A stretch of DNA of 5,451 nt, taken from NCBI GenBank assembly GCA_003164825.1, contig PLUH01000141.1:1-5451 (forward strand), written 5' to 3'. This DNA comes from Hyphomicrobiales bacterium. GTDB lineage: Bacteria; Pseudomonadota; Alphaproteobacteria; Rhizobiales; Beijerinckiaceae. A program made the translations under genes and the position numbers. Below the pieces are notes generated by a model, which saw only the letters and a program-made list of their open reading frames with translations, ran no database searches and was not told the origin of the DNA. This document shows, one piece after another, positions 1 through 5,313 of this stretch; within the stretch, counting starts at the first letter, position 1, and each line of letters opens with the position of its first letter.

Positions 1-45
1 CCCGGATTCGTCGCCCTGCGAAGGCTCCGCGGTTCGCGCCGTCCG
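1..45. other. Unassigned left edge upstream of the metZ promoter
   Basis: No gene can be supported here. Several frames are open through this short GC-rich stretch, including a plus frame that runs from base 1 to a TAA at 121-123, but none of the translations resembles a protein I recognise. The end of an upstream gene or the 5' region of a divergent one could lie here; the window edge prevents a decision. Confidence 0.3.
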
Positions 46-75
46 CTTGACGCCAAGAGTTCGCCCCGGCTATTC
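46..75 (+). promoter_or_regulatory. Probable housekeeping promoter of metZ
   Basis: A perfect alphaproteobacterial -35 element, CTTGAC (46-51), is followed after 18 bp by CTATTC (70-75), which matches CTATAT at the first four positions. A start about 7 bases after the -10 would be near 82, just before the first paired bases of the SAM-II riboswitch at 86. That fit between promoter and riboswitch is the main support. The start site itself is inferred. Confidence 0.55.
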
Positions 76-83
76 AAGCCTTT

Positions 84-139
84 CCCGTGGTCATTTGAGC
101 CGGTCGGCTTGCCGCCACGTTAAACATCGGGCTAAAAGA
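84..139 (+). promoter_or_regulatory. SAM-II riboswitch (metA motif) in the metZ leader
   Basis: This is a SAM-binding H-type pseudoknot RNA, known mainly from alphaproteobacteria upstream of methionine genes, where SAM binding lowers expression. P1 is visible as CGTGG (86-90) paired with CCACG (115-119), extended by a possible T91-G114 wobble. The loop carries the typical ATTTGAGCC start (93-101), an internal AGCCG/CGGCT mini-hairpin (98-102 with 105-109), and CTTGC (108-112). After P1 come the conserved TTAAAC (120-125) and GCTAAAA (131-137). These blocks match the class in order and spacing. The pseudoknot partner stretch (126-130) differs from the alphaproteobacterial pattern I remember. 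The position just upstream of metZ supports the call, which rests on pattern recognition and not on a covariance-model score. Confidence 0.82.
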
Positions 140-182
140 TCGGGGCGCTCTCACTCCTTCGCCTCGTCTCGAGCCCCGTAAG

Positions 183-201
183 GCGCCGCCGGCGCAGAGG
201 A
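183..201 (+). promoter_or_regulatory. metZ ribosome binding site with abutting hairpin
   Basis: GAGGA (197-201) lies 8 bases before the ATG at 210 and fixes the metZ start. Immediately upstream is a perfect GC-only hairpin, GCGCC (183-187), loop GCC, GGCGC (191-195). A longer-range pairing of CGGGGC (141-146) with GCCCCG (173-178) is also possible between riboswitch and hairpin. These may be part of the expression platform, but no poly-T tract is present, so control of translation initiation seems likelier than termination. That mechanism is inference. Confidence 0.55.
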
Positions 202-209
202 CTTGAACG

Positions 210-1439
210 ATGACGAGCCCGCGCAAATCCCGCGATCCCAAGACGCTCAGGCCGGCGACGCAACTGATCCACGGCGGATCGCTGCGGTCGCGATTCGAAG
301 AGACATCCGAGGCGCTTTTTCTCACCCAGGGCTATCTCTACGACACGATGGAGCTGTCCGAGGCGCGCTTCAAGGGCGACGATCCGGGGTTCATCTACTC
401 GCGCTTCGCCAATCCGACGGTGTCGATGTTCGAGCAGCGAATGGCGCTGCTCGAGGGCGCCGAGGCGGCGCGGGCGACGGCGAGCGGAATGGCCGCGGTC
501 ACCGCCTCGCTCATGGGCCAGCTCAAGGCGGGCGACCACATCGTCGCCGCGCGGGCCTTGTTCGGCTCGTGCCTCTACGTGGTCGAGGAGCTCCTGCCGC
601 GCTTCGGCGTCGCCTCGACCCTCGTCGACGGCGCGGACCTCGACGCGTGGCGGGCGGCGGTGCGCCCGAACACCAAAACGGCGTTCCTCGAATCGCCGAC
701 CAACCCGACGCTCGAAATCGTCGATATCGCCGCCGTCGCCGAGATCATGCATCGGGCTGGCGCGACGCTCGTGGTCGACAACGTGTTCGCGACGCCGCTG
801 CTGCAGCATCCGATGAAGCTCGGGGCCGATTGCGTCGTCTATTCGGCGACCAAGCACATCGACGGTCAGGGGCGCGTGCTCGGCGGGGTCATCCTGGCGA
901 GCGAAAAATTCATCGCCGACCACATTCACAATTTCCTCCGCCAGACCGGCCCTTGTCTCTCGCCTTTCAACGCCTGGACGCTCCTGAAGTCGCTGGAGAC
1001 GCTGACCGTACGGGTTACGGCGCAAACCCGCACCGCGGGGAAGATCGCCGAATTCCTCAGCACTCATCCGGCGGTCGTGCGCACCCTCTATCCGGGCCGC
1101 GCCGATCACCCGCAAGCGGCGCTCGCAAGGCGGCAGATGGAGGCTGGCGGCACGATGCTCTCGTTCGAGGTTGCCGGCGGCAAGGCGGCTGCGTTCCGGG
1201 TCGCCAACGCGCTCACGATCATCGGCATCTCGAACAATCTCGGCGACGCCAAGAGCCTCATCACCCACCCGGAGACGACGACCCACCAGCGGCTCAAGCC
1301 CGAGCAGCGCGCAGCGCTCGGCATCGCCGCGGGCCTTCTGAGGTTGTCCGTCGGGCTCGAGGACGCCGAGGACCTGATCGAGGATCTGGCGCAGGCGCTC
1401 GACAAGGCGACGCTGCCGCGGCGCCACGCCGCGGAGTGA
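210..1439 (+). CDS. metZ: O-succinylhomoserine sulfhydrylase (MetZ), PLP enzyme of methionine synthesis
   Basis: The enzyme makes homocysteine from O-succinylhomoserine and sulfide in the cytoplasm, the step before methylation to methionine. The 409-residue product is full length for the Cys/Met metabolism PLP family (about 400). Visible marks are YSR (63-65) for the cofactor phosphate contributed across the dimer, ASGMAA (91-96), ESPTNPT (161-167), Asp190 in VVDN for the pyridine nitrogen, the Schiff-base Lys215 in SATKH, the GDAKSLITHPETTTH stretch (345-359), and the substrate-carboxylate Arg in LRLSVG (377-382). The start follows GAGGA at 8 bases. The gene stands alone behind a SAM-II riboswitch and is closed by an intrinsic terminator 7 bp past its stop, which fits feedback control by SAM. 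The wording of the conserved blocks favours MetZ over cystathionine gamma-synthase, gamma-lyase or MetY, but these relatives are close and sulfhydrylase specificity is inferred. Confidence 0.93.
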   Translation: MTSPRKSRDPKTLRPATQLIHGGSLRSRFEETSEALFLTQGYLYDTMELSEARFKGDDPGFIYSRFANPTVSMFEQRMALLEGAEAARATASGMAAVTASLMGQLKAGDHIVAARALFGSCLYVVEELLPRFGVASTLVDGADLDAWRAAVRPNTKTAFLESPTNPTLEIVDIAAVAEIMHRAGATLVVDNVFATPLLQHPMKLGADCVVYSATKHIDGQGRVLGGVILASEKFIADHIHNFLRQTGPCLSPFNAWTLLKSLETLTVRVTAQTRTAGKIAEFLSTHPAVVRTLYPGRADHPQAALARRQMEAGGTMLSFEVAGGKAAAFRVANALTIIGISNNLGDAKSLITHPETTTHQRLKPEQRAALGIAAGLLRLSVGLEDAEDLIEDLAQALDKATLPRRHAAE

Positions 1440-1446
1440 AGTTTGT

Positions 1447-1472
1447 GGGCGCGGTCGATGACCGCGCCCTTT
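1447..1472 (+). terminator. Intrinsic terminator of metZ
   Basis: A perfect 10-bp stem, GGGCGCGGTC (1447-1456) with GACCGCGCCC (1460-1469), closes a GAT loop and is followed by TTT (1470-1472). It begins 7 bp after the metZ stop codon. The T tract is short but the stem is very stable. Confidence 0.8.
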
Positions 1473-1494
1473 AGCCGCGCTCGCTGAGCCGGCT

Positions 1495-1515
1495 GACGCG
1501 GTCACCGACCGCGTC
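1495..1515 (-). terminator. Second hairpin, downstream of the yidB-like gene
   Basis: A perfect 9-bp stem, GACGCGGTC (1495-1503) with GACCGCGTC (1507-1515), has a 3-base loop. It lies 12 bp beyond the stop of the convergent yidB-like gene. No T tract follows on the minus strand, so it may only protect or pause the 3' end, or act with the metZ terminator hairpin, with which it shares its GCGGTC/GACCGC core. Confidence 0.45.
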
Positions 1516-1527
1516 TACAAACCAGCG

Positions 1528-1992
1528 TTACTTTTCCAGATCGGCCAGCGTCGGCATGCGGCCGTTGGGCGTCAGGTGATTGATGAGCTGCGGCAGCACG
1601 GCGGCGAGCTGGTTCAGCAATTCCTGCTGGCTCATGCCCGTCCGCTGCGACAATTCGTTGAGTGTGTTCTGCCCGAGCGCCGAGCCGAGCTGTCCGGGCT
1701 GGATCGGCTGGTTTGTCCCGGGGCCGATCCAGGAATTGACCTGCGGCGCGGCGCCGCCGGCGGTGAGCTTGCCGATGAGATCGGAAAGACCACCCATGAC
1801 GCTTCCCGCCGGCGGATTGGCCGGCAGTGACGGCGCGGGCGGAGGCGCAACGCGCCCCGGCGCGGGCGCTGGCGGAGCGGAGCCGCCGCCGAACATCTTG
1901 CCAAGGATCAACGCGCCCACGGCGACCGCAATCGGCGTCGCCAGGTTGCCGCCCGGCACCGCGTTCTTCATCGCATCGTCAAACGCACCCAT
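1528..1992 (-). CDS. YidB family (DUF937) protein
   Basis: The 154-residue product belongs to the YidB/DUF937 family, whose biochemical role is unknown. It opens with MGAFDDAMKNAVPGG as in other members. A hydrophobic, glycine-containing segment follows (about residues 18-36), then a Pro/Ala-rich linker (about 38-63). The C-terminal half holds the family signature: NSWIGPG (86-92), NQPIQPGQL (94-102), LG..TLNELSQRTGMS, a helical stretch ending in LPQLINHLTPNGRMP (133-147), and a short tail. An in-frame ATG 30 bases upstream at 2022 would give 164 residues, but that extension is encoded across a strong GGAGGA site (2000-2005) lying 7 bases before the ATG at 1992, so the shorter form is preferred. 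The gene converges on metZ and diverges from the small GlsB-type gene. No clear promoter was found. Confidence 0.85.
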   Translation of the reverse strand: MGAFDDAMKNAVPGGNLATPIAVAVGALILGKMFGGGSAPPAPAPGRVAPPPAPSLPANPPAGSVMGGLSDLIGKLTAGGAAPQVNSWIGPGTNQPIQPGQLGSALGQNTLNELSQRTGMSQQELLNQLAAVLPQLINHLTPNGRMPTLADLEK

Positions 1993-1999
1993 TGCTGTC

Positions 2000-2005
2000 T
2001 CCTCC
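2000..2005 (-). promoter_or_regulatory. Ribosome binding site that decides the yidB start
   Basis: On the minus strand GGAGGA sits 7 bases before the ATG at 1992. Because it lies inside the longer reading that starts at 2022, it argues for the 154-residue form. Confidence 0.75.
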
Positions 2006-2145
2006 GAAGGGAATAAGGCCAAGTCAAGAACGCGGCCCCACCGTCATTAGACTGGCGCCGCTTGGCGAAGATATGACGTCCTAGAGTACCGGCTTGCGTT
2101 TTCCCCGTCCATACCGCACATTCTCGAAGCCGGCGGGCGGCGCAT

Positions 2146-2151
2146 GGGAGG
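2146..2151 (+). promoter_or_regulatory. Ribosome binding site for a GTG start
   Basis: GGGAGG lies 6 bases before the GTG at 2158. It supports the non-ATG start of the small membrane protein; an ATG overlapping this GTG at 2156 is in another frame. Confidence 0.7.
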
Positions 2152-2157
2152 TTCGAT

Positions 2158-2409
2158 GTGGGCATACTCAGCTGGATCATTCTTGGGCTGATCGCCGGGT
2201 TCATCGCCAGCAAAATCGTCAACAAGACCGGCTCGGGCATGATGATGGACATTGCGCTTGGCGTCATCGGCGCAATCGTCGGCGGGTTTCTGGCCAGTTT
2301 TCTCGGCATCGGCGGCGTCACGGGAGTGAACATCGGCAGCATCATCATCGCGGTGATCGGCGCCGTCGTGGTGCTGCTGGTCTATCGCGCGGTCACCTCA
2401 CGGGCCTGA
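2158..2409 (+). CDS. GlsB/YeaQ/YmgE family small membrane protein
   Basis: The 83-residue product is a very hydrophobic protein of the GlsB/YeaQ/YmgE family (often named transglycosylase-associated protein). Three membrane segments are visible: residues 3-19 (LSWIILGLIAGFIAS region), about 31-50 (ALGVIGAIVGGFLASFLGI) and about 60-78 (IGSIIIAVIGAVVVLLVY). The polar loop IVNKTGSGMMMD (21-32) and the glycine pattern GxxxGGF are typical. Length and three-segment architecture match the family. Members are linked to general stress or envelope responses, but the molecular function is not settled. Translation starts at GTG behind GGGAGG. The last 12 bp overlap the 3' end of moaE on the other strand, so no terminator fits between them. 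No EcfG-type stress promoter was recognised upstream. Confidence 0.88.
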   Translation: MGILSWIILGLIAGFIASKIVNKTGSGMMMDIALGVIGAIVGGFLASFLGIGGVTGVNIGSIIIAVIGAVVVLLVYRAVTSRA

Positions 2410-2871
2410 CACGGCGTCGCTCCAGCGCGCCGCCGATCGGTCGTCATCCGCCTTGGCTTCCACCCAGCCCTCAAAGGCGCCGTCGACCCCAATGACGAGC
2501 TTCCAGAATGGCGCGCGGGTCTTGAGGTAATCCATCAGCATCTCGGCCGCCGCGAACGCCGCGCCGCGATGCGCCGCCGCAACCGCGACAAAGACGATCC
2601 GCTCGCCCGGCGCGATCCGACCATACCGGTGGATCACCGCCACGCCGAGGAGCGGCCAGCGCCCCTCCGCCTCGCCCACCACGCGGGCGATCTCCTCCTC
2701 GGCCATGCCCGCATAATGCTCGAGCTCGAGCGCCGCCAGCCGGCCGCCCTCGTCGCGGCAGTAGCCGACGAAGCTCGCCACCGCGCCGACGTCCTTTCGT
2801 CCGCGGGCGAGCCCTTCGGCCTCGGCGCCGGGGTCGAAATCGTCGCGCTGGACGCGGACAGTCGCCATCAT
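2398..2871 (-). CDS. moaE: Molybdopterin synthase catalytic subunit MoaE
   Basis: MoaE transfers sulfur from the MoaD thiocarboxylate to cyclic pyranopterin monophosphate to form molybdopterin, the dithiolene of the molybdenum cofactor, in the cytoplasm. The 157-residue product has the family's usual length. Visible marks are ASFVGYCRD (32-40) with Arg39, the LELEHYAGMAEEE block (48-60), HRYGRI (81-86) with PGE (88-90), the conserved HR pair (101-102), and MDYLKTRAPFWK (113-124), whose Lys117 and Lys124 correspond to the active-site lysines known as K119 and K126 in E. coli. Two tandem ATGs (2871 and 2868) are possible starts. Only 2 bases separate the moaD stop from the first ATG and the Shine-Dalgarno match is weak (GGCGG), so translation is probably coupled to moaD. 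The 3' end overlaps the convergent glsB-type gene by 12 bp. Confidence 0.95.
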   Translation of the reverse strand: MMATVRVQRDDFDPGAEAEGLARGRKDVGAVASFVGYCRDEGGRLAALELEHYAGMAEEEIARVVGEAEGRWPLLGVAVIHRYGRIAPGERIVFVAVAAAHRGAAFAAAEMLMDYLKTRAPFWKLVIGVDGAFEGWVEAKADDDRSAARWSDAVSGP

Positions 2872-2873
2872 CT

Positions 2874-3125
2874 TCAGCCGCCAGTCATCGGCGGAAAGAA
2901 CGCCACTTCCTTCGCGCCGGCGATCAAAGCGTCGCTACGGGCGTGAACGCGGTCGAGGGCGGCGCGAACCGCCAGAGGCTTGTCGAAGGCGTGCGCGTAG
3001 CCCTCGCCCCGTCTGGACAGCCAGGCGATCAGGTCGCCGACCGTCGCCACGGTCGCCGGCGGATCGAGTTCCTCCTCCGCCTTGCCGACCCGCTCGCGCA
3101 CCCAGGCGAAATAAAGCGCTTTCAT
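2874..3125 (-). CDS. moaD: Molybdopterin synthase sulfur carrier subunit MoaD
   Basis: MoaD is the small ubiquitin-like partner of MoaE. Its C-terminal glycine is adenylated by MoeB and converted to a thiocarboxylate that supplies the dithiolene sulfur. From the ATG at 3125 the product has 83 residues, the normal size, starts MKALYFAWVRERVG and ends PPMTGG with the essential double glycine intact. A start 24 bases upstream (3149) would add eight atypical residues and overlap pgsA further; the ATG at 3125 has GAGG (3131-3134) 5 bases before it and matches the beta-strand start of the family. That Shine-Dalgarno overlaps the pgsA stop codon (3133-3135), so ribosomes finishing pgsA end on the moaD initiation site. 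moaE follows after 2 bases. Confidence 0.94.
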   Translation of the reverse strand: MKALYFAWVRERVGKAEEELDPPATVATVGDLIAWLSRRGEGYAHAFDKPLAVRAALDRVHARSDALIAGAKEVAFFPPMTGG

Positions 3126-3132
3126 GCCTACC

Positions 3133-3744
3133 TCAGTCGCCGCCGGCATGGTCGTAGCTCGCCTTCATATAGTCCCAACCGGTGTAGAGCGTCAGGATCG
3201 CCGCGATCCAAAGCAGCACGATCCCGGTCGTGATCGACCCCGGCAGCAGCGCTTCGCCGGCTGGCCCGACGATCAGGAACCCGAGCGCGACGAATTGGAC
3301 GGCGGTCTTCCATTTGGCGAGCGCCGTCACCGGTAGCGGAACCCTGAGCTCAGCCAGATATTCGCGCAGGCCGGAAACCAGGATTTCCCGGCACAGGATG
3401 ACGATCGCCGCCCACAGCGACAGGCCCGAGATCGTCTGGTCGGCGGCGAGCACCAGGATCACAGCGGAGACGAGAAGCTTGTCGGCGATCGGGTCGAGCA
3501 TTCTGCCGAGCGAGGACTGCTGCGACCAGGCGCGCGCCAGGTAGCCGTCGAAAAAATCGCTCACTCCCGCGGCGACGAAGATCGCCAGCGCCGTCCATCG
3601 CGCCCACGGCTCATGCGGCCAGAACAAAAACCCCGCGACCAGCGGAACCGCCGCGACCCGCGCGTAGGTCAGAATATTGGGCAAGGACCAGTTGCGGCTG
3701 ATCTGGCGGGCGGTCGAGGATGCCATTTGCAGCGCAGCAGACAT
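3133..3744 (-). CDS. pgsA: CDP-diacylglycerol--glycerol-3-phosphate 3-phosphatidyltransferase PgsA
   Basis: PgsA is an integral inner-membrane enzyme that makes phosphatidylglycerol phosphate from CDP-diacylglycerol and glycerol 3-phosphate, the committed step to phosphatidylglycerol and cardiolipin. The 203-residue product carries the complete CDP-alcohol phosphotransferase motif: Asp63, Asp66-Gly67, Ala70-Arg71, Gly80, Asp84 and Asp88, with the invariant spacing. Hydrophobic segments are seen at about 28-42, 50-62, 88-100, 108-124, 146-160 and 170-187, as expected for a six-helix protein. The N-terminal LPNILTYARVAAVP (21-34) is typical of PgsA. The start at 3744 has only a poor upstream Shine-Dalgarno; the in-frame ATG at 3726 has none and is a less likely alternative. 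pgsA heads the pgsA-moaD-moaE operon, an arrangement I recall from other Hyphomicrobiales, and diverges from upp. No convincing promoter was found. Confidence 0.95.
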   Translation of the reverse strand: MSAALQMASSTARQISRNWSLPNILTYARVAAVPLVAGFLFWPHEPWARWTALAIFVAAGVSDFFDGYLARAWSQQSSLGRMLDPIADKLLVSAVILVLAADQTISGLSLWAAIVILCREILVSGLREYLAELRVPLPVTALAKWKTAVQFVALGFLIVGPAGEALLPGSITTGIVLLWIAAILTLYTGWDYMKASYDHAGGD

Positions 3745-3922
3745 CCTGCCCGCCCGTCCGTCAATAGCGCTCGACTGACCCGGGCGCCGGCCGCGGCCGC
3801 TCGCCGACGGCCGCCGACAAAACTGGGGACGAGGGCCCGCGTCGGCGCTTCAGGCCGCGCAACATCGTCTAAGGTCAGGATCCCGCTTGTCGCCGGGACC
3901 AAGCTCGAAGGACTAGAGCGCC
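3745..3922. other. Divergent pgsA/upp intergenic region
   Basis: This 178-bp gap must carry the promoters of the pgsA operon (minus) and upp (plus). It is very GC-rich on the pgsA side (3780-3830). I found only weak elements, for example CTATTG on the minus strand close to pgsA and CTAAGG near 3869 on the plus strand, neither with a good -35. GAAGGA (3907-3912) is the likely upp Shine-Dalgarno, 10 bases before the ATG. Confidence 0.5.
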
Positions 3923-4552
3923 ATGTCGAACGTTCATGTCGTCGGCCACCCGCTGGTGCAGCACAAGCTGACGCTGATGCGCGACAAGACCGTGTCGACC
4001 AAGGGCTTCCGGCAGCTGATGAACGAGATCGGAATGCTGCTCGCCTATGAGGTGACGCGCGATCTGCCGCTCGAACTGGTCGAGGTCGAGACGCCGCTCG
4101 CCAAGACGATGGCGCCCACGATCGCGGGCAAGAAGCTGGTGTTCGCGCCCATTTTGCGCGCCGGCGTTGGTTTTCTCGACGGGATGCTCGATCTCGTGCC
4201 GAGCGCCCGGGTCGCCCACATCGGCCTCTATCGCGACCCGCAAACCCTCGAGGCGGTCGAATATTACTTCAAGGCCCCGGCCGACGTCGCCGATCGGCTG
4301 GTGATCGTGATGGACCCGATGCTTGCGACCGCCAATTCAGCCGTCGCGGCCATCGACCGCCTCAAGCGCCGCGGGGTGAAGGACATCCGCTTCGTCTGTC
4401 TTCTCGCCGCGCCTGAGGGGATTGAGCGGCTGACCAAGGCGCATCCGGACATCGAGATCTGGACCGCGGCGATCGACGAGAAGCTCAATGAGCACGGCTA
4501 CATTATCCCCGGCCTGGGCGACGCCGGGGACCGCATGTTCGGCACGAAATAG
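3923..4552 (+). CDS. upp: Uracil phosphoribosyltransferase Upp
   Basis: Upp is the cytoplasmic pyrimidine salvage enzyme that makes UMP from uracil and PRPP. The 209-residue product has the standard length and is colinear with the family: HPLVQHKLTLMRD (9-21), the PILRAG block (76-81), IGLYRDP (100-106), the PRPP-binding loop VIVMDPMLATANSA (127-140), and the C-terminal uracil-binding stretch GYIIPGLGDAGDRMFGT (192-208). The PRPP loop reads ATANSA, where many Upp proteins have ATGGSA or ATGNSA; the flanking aspartate and the rest of the loop are intact, so activity is expected. The ATG at 3923 follows GAAGGA at 10 bases and gives the usual N-terminus. The gene appears monocistronic: pgsA diverges upstream and mucR converges downstream. 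Confidence 0.96.
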   Translation: MSNVHVVGHPLVQHKLTLMRDKTVSTKGFRQLMNEIGMLLAYEVTRDLPLELVEVETPLAKTMAPTIAGKKLVFAPILRAGVGFLDGMLDLVPSARVAHIGLYRDPQTLEAVEYYFKAPADVADRLVIVMDPMLATANSAVAAIDRLKRRGVKDIRFVCLLAAPEGIERLTKAHPDIEIWTAAIDEKLNEHGYIIPGLGDAGDRMFGTK

Positions 4553-4592
4553 GACGGGCGGCGTATCGAGCCCCCACTCACGCGCGGTCCCG

Positions 4593-4643
4593 GCCCCGCT
4601 AGGGAGCGAGGGCGCCGCGGGAGGGTCTCGGCGGCCGCGTTTT
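4593..4643 (+). terminator. Hairpins between convergent upp and mucR
   Basis: Two imperfect, partly overlapping hairpins fill the gap. The first pairs GCCCCGCT (4593-4600) with AGCGAGGGC (4605-4613), leaving one bulged A and an AGGG loop. The second pairs GGCGCCG (4611-4617) with CGGCGGCC (4629-4636) with one bulged G, followed after GCG by TTTT (4640-4643), which could terminate upp on the plus strand. No T tract follows either on the minus strand. Both are weaker candidates than the metZ terminator. Confidence 0.4.
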
Positions 4644-5049
4644 ACTTGCGGCGCCGACGCTGTTGCCCCAGGCCCATCTGCTTCGCCAAAGCCGACCGCG
4701 CCTTGGCGTAAGCCGGCGCGACCATGGGATAGTCGGACGGAAGACCCCATTTCTCGCGATACTCTTCGGGAGAGAGGTTGTATTGGGTCCGCAAGTGGCG
4801 CTTCAGCGACTTGAATTTGCGACCGTCTTCCAGGCAGATGATATAATCGCTGGTAATCGACTTCTTGGGCGGGACGGCGGGCTTGGCGGCTTCGACGACG
4901 ACAGGTTGAGCGCCGGTCGCGACACGCACGATTGCCGCGTGAACCTCGCTGAGAAGCGCCGGCAACTCGCTTGACGGCACGGAATTGTTCGACACGTAGG
5001 CGGAAACGATCTCCGCGGCGAGTTCAACGTGATTTGTGGATTCGCTCAT
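4642..5049 (-). CDS. mucR: MucR/Ros family transcriptional regulator with incomplete zinc site
   Basis: MucR/Ros proteins are small alphaproteobacterial DNA-binding regulators that silence exopolysaccharide, motility, virulence or symbiosis genes and bind AT-rich DNA in an H-NS-like way. The 135-residue product has an N-terminal helical region (about 6-45) of the kind used for oligomerisation, a Pro/Ala/Lys linker (about 46-65), and the DNA-binding domain (about 66-125) with the family core FKSLKRHL (79-86), LSPEEYREKWGLP (92-104) and YPMVAPAYAKARS (107-119). It ends in RRRRK. Of the four zinc-ligand positions only Cys72 and His85 remain; the second is Asp75 and the fourth is Tyr90. The ATG at 5049 has GGAG (5061-5064) 11 bases upstream and a fitting promoter further up. 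The gene sits alone between convergent upp and an AT-rich upstream region, suiting autoregulation, which is known for several MucR proteins. Confidence 0.93.
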   Translation of the reverse strand: MSESTNHVELAAEIVSAYVSNNSVPSSELPALLSEVHAAIVRVATGAQPVVVEAAKPAVPPKKSITSDYIICLEDGRKFKSLKRHLRTQYNLSPEEYREKWGLPSDYPMVAPAYAKARSALAKQMGLGQQRRRRK

Positions 5050-5178
5050 TGTAGACGTTACTCCAAAAGGTTGCCTGTAGAGACCGCCCTTCTAGCGATC
5101 AGCTTCAGGCCATTCTGCTCGTCCGACCACGACGAACGTCCTCGTAATTTGCCGCTTATTGCGACTTGGGCGAGGGTG

Positions 5179-5207
5179 ATATAGCGCAAAAGAAAACATC
5201 GCACAAG
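5179..5207 (-). promoter_or_regulatory. Probable mucR promoter
   Basis: Read on the minus strand, CTTGTG (5207-5202) and CTATAT (5184-5179) are separated by exactly 17 bases. The -10 equals the alphaproteobacterial consensus and the -35 matches at four of six positions. Initiation would be near 5172, giving a leader of about 120 nt before the mucR ATG. The start site is predicted only. Confidence 0.6.
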
Positions 5208-5313
5208 ACAAACGATGGTGATTTTAACTAGCGCATGGACCGAGATTGGTTGAATACTCACTATGCACGGGCGGACGGATTCTGAATTTACACAAAAAAA
5301 GAACTTTCTTCAC

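Noticed and set aside
108..137. Promoter-like CTTGCC-N18-CTAAAA
   Set aside because: Both elements are conserved parts of the SAM-II RNA, so the likeness is coincidental. The CTTGAC element at 46-51 lies in the right place.
74..325. Minus-strand open frame of 83 codons across the metZ leader
   Set aside because: It covers the riboswitch and the start of metZ on the other strand, has no recognisable domain and no fitting ribosome site.
132..1505. Long minus-strand open frame antisense to metZ (457 codons) and a plus frame of 423 codons over the same region
   Set aside because: Both are rich in Arg/Ala/Gly from high GC content, match no family I know, and coincide with metZ, which has every family motif.
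1993..2022. Ten-residue N-terminal extension of the YidB-like protein
   Set aside because: The extension is encoded across the GGAGGA site for the ATG at 1992, and the family N-terminus begins at that ATG.
3126..3149. Eight-residue N-terminal extension of MoaD
   Set aside because: It would overlap pgsA by 17 bp, lacks a better ribosome site, and the MoaD fold starts at MKALYFAWVRE.
3785..3830. Hairpins in the very GC-rich part of the pgsA/upp gap
   Set aside because: Short CGGCC/GGCCG pairings arise easily in such sequence; none is long, perfect or followed by a T tract.
5058..5261. Minus-strand open frame of 67 codons upstream of mucR
   Set aside because: It spans the predicted mucR promoter, matches no known family and has no clear ribosome site.
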